From: Nitriliruptoraceae bacterium
GTDB lineage: Bacteria > Actinomycetota > Nitriliruptoria > Nitriliruptorales > Nitriliruptoraceae
Assembly (NCBI GenBank): GCA_007131525.1
Contig: SLQK01000086.1
Location: forward strand, 1 to 7,111
Direction of reading: 5' to 3'
Length of the DNA: 7,111 nucleotides
Shown here: in pieces, positions 6,355-7,111 of the stretch
Position numbering within the stretch: position 1 is the stretch's first letter
Layout: each line of letters starts with the position of its first letter
The notes under the pieces: model-generated
Told to the model about the DNA's origin: nothing
What the model saw: the letters and a program-made list of their open reading frames with translations, nothing else
Database searches by the model: none
Translations under genes and position numbers: made by a program

Positions 6355-6374
6355 GACGCACGGGACGCGTCGGA
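6352..6374 (-). terminator. Short GC-rich hairpin after the 84-aa gene
   Basis: TCCGACGC (6352-6359) and GCGTCGGA (6367-6374) are perfect inverted repeats around a 7-nt loop. The hairpin begins 45 nt past the stop of the 84-aa gene and shares three bases (6352-6354) with the larger palindrome, so both cannot form fully at once. It is a candidate intrinsic terminator for the two-gene unit; a T-tract is absent. Confidence 0.45.
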
Positions 6375-6419
6375 CGCCGAGGGGGACGTCCGGACGGCCA
6401 ACCGGAACGGATCGCTGCG

Positions 6420-6674
6420 TCACGACCGGTCCAACCGGGCGCTGACCGCCGCCAGCAGACCGGGGTCACGGGCCAGCAGCTGGCTCACGTCCATCACCGC
6501 CGGCAGGACCTCGCCGCGCGTCAACAGCTCGGCGACCAGCGCGGCGGCCACGCTCTCGTCGTCGGCACCGGGCACCCCCACACCGGCGGGCAGCAGCACC
6601 CGGTGCTGGGAGCCGTCGGCGATCCGCACCACGATCTCGCCCTCGACGACCTCCTCGGCCTCGATCCCCTCCAT
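6420..6674 (-). CDS. Small acidic protein of unknown function (84 aa)
   Basis: I do not recognise this 84-aa protein. It has no signal peptide, membrane segment or cysteine. It opens with an acidic stretch rich in Glu (residues 2-13). A probable beta hairpin follows (EIVVRIADGSQHRVLLPAG), then an alanine/leucine-rich helical half (SVAAALVAELLTRG...VSQLLARDPGLLAAVSARL). The ATG at 6674 is preceded by a weak GGGG-containing site. It starts 29 bp after the stop of the 97-aa gene on the same strand, so the two probably form an operon. Both proteins share the order beta hairpin, helix, RDP motif, helix ending in RL near the C terminus, which hints at related folds. Codon use is like that of its neighbours. 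Function cannot be assigned. Confidence 0.75.
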   Translation of the reverse strand: MEGIEAEEVVEGEIVVRIADGSQHRVLLPAGVGVPGADDESVAAALVAELLTRGEVLPAVMDVSQLLARDPGLLAAVSARLDRS

Positions 6675-6703
6675 CGCGCACCCCGTTCCCGCTGCGTGGG
6701 TGG

Positions 6704-6997
6704 TCAGCTCAGCCGCATCCGCAGCTCCTCGAACCCGGCCGGGTCGCGGCCGACGGCCGCCCCGAGGTCGACCTGCCCGCCGCCGCCGTGGACCAGGCCA
6801 TCCAGCGACTCGCCCCGTTCCTGCAGGATGCGGACGGCTTCCGTCGCGACGTGCAGGGGCGGCACCCCCTGCAGCCCGAGGCCCCGACGGGTGTGGTGCG
6901 CCAGCCGCAGCGGTCGTCGCTGGCCGTCGCCGAGGAGCAGCTCGAAGCTCTCCGAGCCGGTCTGCTGGAGGATTGGGGCGTCCATCGGGGCGTCCAT
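6704..6997 (-). CDS. Small protein of unknown function (97 aa), probably leaderless
   Basis: I do not recognise this 97-aa protein. No signal peptide or membrane segment is visible. After a variable N terminus comes a beta-prone stretch (ESFELLLGDGQRRPLRLAHH), then an HTRRGLGLQG turn, a helix (VATEAVRILQERG), a glycine-rich loop and a final GRDPAGFEELRMRL helix. The first eight codons are a 12-bp duplication (ATGGACGCCCC twice), giving MDAPMDAP, so ATG 6985 is a second possible start. I favour 6997 because a TACCGT box ends 7 nt before it, the spacing expected for a leaderless mRNA; a GAGGT lies too far away (12 nt) to be a good ribosome site. It heads a probable two-gene operon with the 84-aa gene, 29 bp downstream. 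Confidence 0.7.
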   Translation of the reverse strand: MDAPMDAPILQQTGSESFELLLGDGQRRPLRLAHHTRRGLGLQGVPPLHVATEAVRILQERGESLDGLVHGGGGQVDLGAAVGRDPAGFEELRMRLS

Positions 6998-7004
6998 GGG
7001 CGCG

Positions 7005-7010
7005 ACGGTA
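7005..7010 (-). promoter_or_regulatory. Candidate -10 box (TACCGT) of the small two-gene operon
   Basis: On the - strand TACCGT (a TANNNT match) is followed by 7 nt and then ATG 6997. Transcription would start at or next to the A of the start codon, making a leaderless mRNA, a common arrangement in actinobacteria. No clear -35 is visible; its expected place overlaps the foot of the hairpin at 7028-7056. Confidence 0.4.
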
Positions 7011-7027
7011 CCTCAGGGCCTCGAGCG

Positions 7028-7056
7028 AGCAGCCGCCCCGCAGGGGGGCGGCTGCT
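7028..7056. terminator. Perfect 12-bp hairpin, probable terminator of a gene beyond the window
   Basis: AGCAGCCGCCCC (7028-7039) pairs perfectly with GGGGCGGCTGCT (7045-7056) around a 5-nt loop. This is a very stable GC hairpin without a strong T-tract. A - strand frame entering from the right edge would stop at 7091, 34 nt before the hairpin, so it may end the next gene to the right. It also shields the promoter of the 97-aa gene from read-through. Confidence 0.6.
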
Positions 7057-7111
7057 GGCGTCTACCGTGCGCGCAGGTCGAGGACGACGCTCAGGCGCCG
7101 TCGTCGGGCCC

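Larger units (their letters stand above)
6111..6419. other. Repeat-rich intergenic region without a gene
   Basis: This 309-bp stretch lies between the 84-aa gene and the lipoprotein gene, both on the - strand. It contains a 12-bp tandem repeat (6229-6276), the second dispersed palindrome (6310-6354) and a short adjoining hairpin (6352-6374). The lipoprotein ribosome site is at 6116-6122. Open frames crossing it encode low-complexity proline/glycine/arginine peptides without ribosome sites and are not credible genes. The lipoprotein promoter should be in its left part, but I cannot identify one with confidence. Confidence 0.75.

Noticed and set aside
6111..6401. N-terminal extension of the lipoprotein frame back to 6401
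   Set aside because: It would bury the signal peptide and lipobox about 97 residues inside the protein and includes translated palindrome and tandem repeat DNA. ATG 6110 has a good ribosome site.
7063..7111. Start of a + strand gene (GTG near 7068) or the 3' end of a - strand gene (stop at 7091) at the right edge
   Set aside because: Too little sequence remains. The - strand option fits the hairpin at 7028-7056, but a six-codon tail cannot be called a gene.

Overview
The window is very GC-rich bacterial DNA whose codons strongly favour G or C at the third position. Features that fit a deep-branching, high-GC actinobacterium are a short-form glycogen branching enzyme, a lipoprotein with COG4315/PF03640-type repeats, a TANNNT box placed as for a leaderless mRNA, and hairpin terminators without a T-tract. 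Nitriliruptoria/Euzebya-like lineages would suit, but this is an inference and no taxonomic marker gene is present.

Layout. Bases 1-110 hold a 22-bp tandem repeat array, followed by a possible promoter and leader (111-292). A complete 1,4-alpha-glucan branching enzyme gene (glgB) runs on the + strand to 2188. All other genes are on the - strand and are read from right to left: a two-gene unit of small uncharacterised proteins (97 aa at 6704-6997, 84 aa at 6420-6674), a small acidic secreted lipoprotein (5571-6110), an 823-aa GH13-family glycosidase (2935-5406), and a 168-aa protein with one predicted membrane segment (2388-2894). glgB and the 168-aa gene converge on a 199-bp repeat-rich spacer.

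Function. The window pairs two quite different GH13 enzymes. One makes alpha-1,6 branches in glycogen. The other keeps all GH13 catalytic residues but has an unusual large N-terminal region, and resembles, from memory, the cyanobacterial glucosylglycerol hydrolase (GghA) type. If that is right, the locus links storage glucan with compatible-solute turnover. The GH13 gene and the membrane protein gene are 40 bp apart and are probably cotranscribed.

Beyond the genes, the strongest signals are non-coding. The 22-bp array lies upstream of glgB. A 45-bp palindrome (19-nt arms, 7-nt loop) occurs twice, at 2219-2263 and 6310-6354, each time just after the 3' end of a gene. A 12-bp tandem repeat sits upstream of the lipoprotein gene. 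Several perfect or near-perfect hairpins lie at gene ends. I see no CRISPR array, transposase, tRNA or rRNA. No complete novel system can be claimed; the best leads are the GH13/membrane-protein pair and the dispersed palindrome family.
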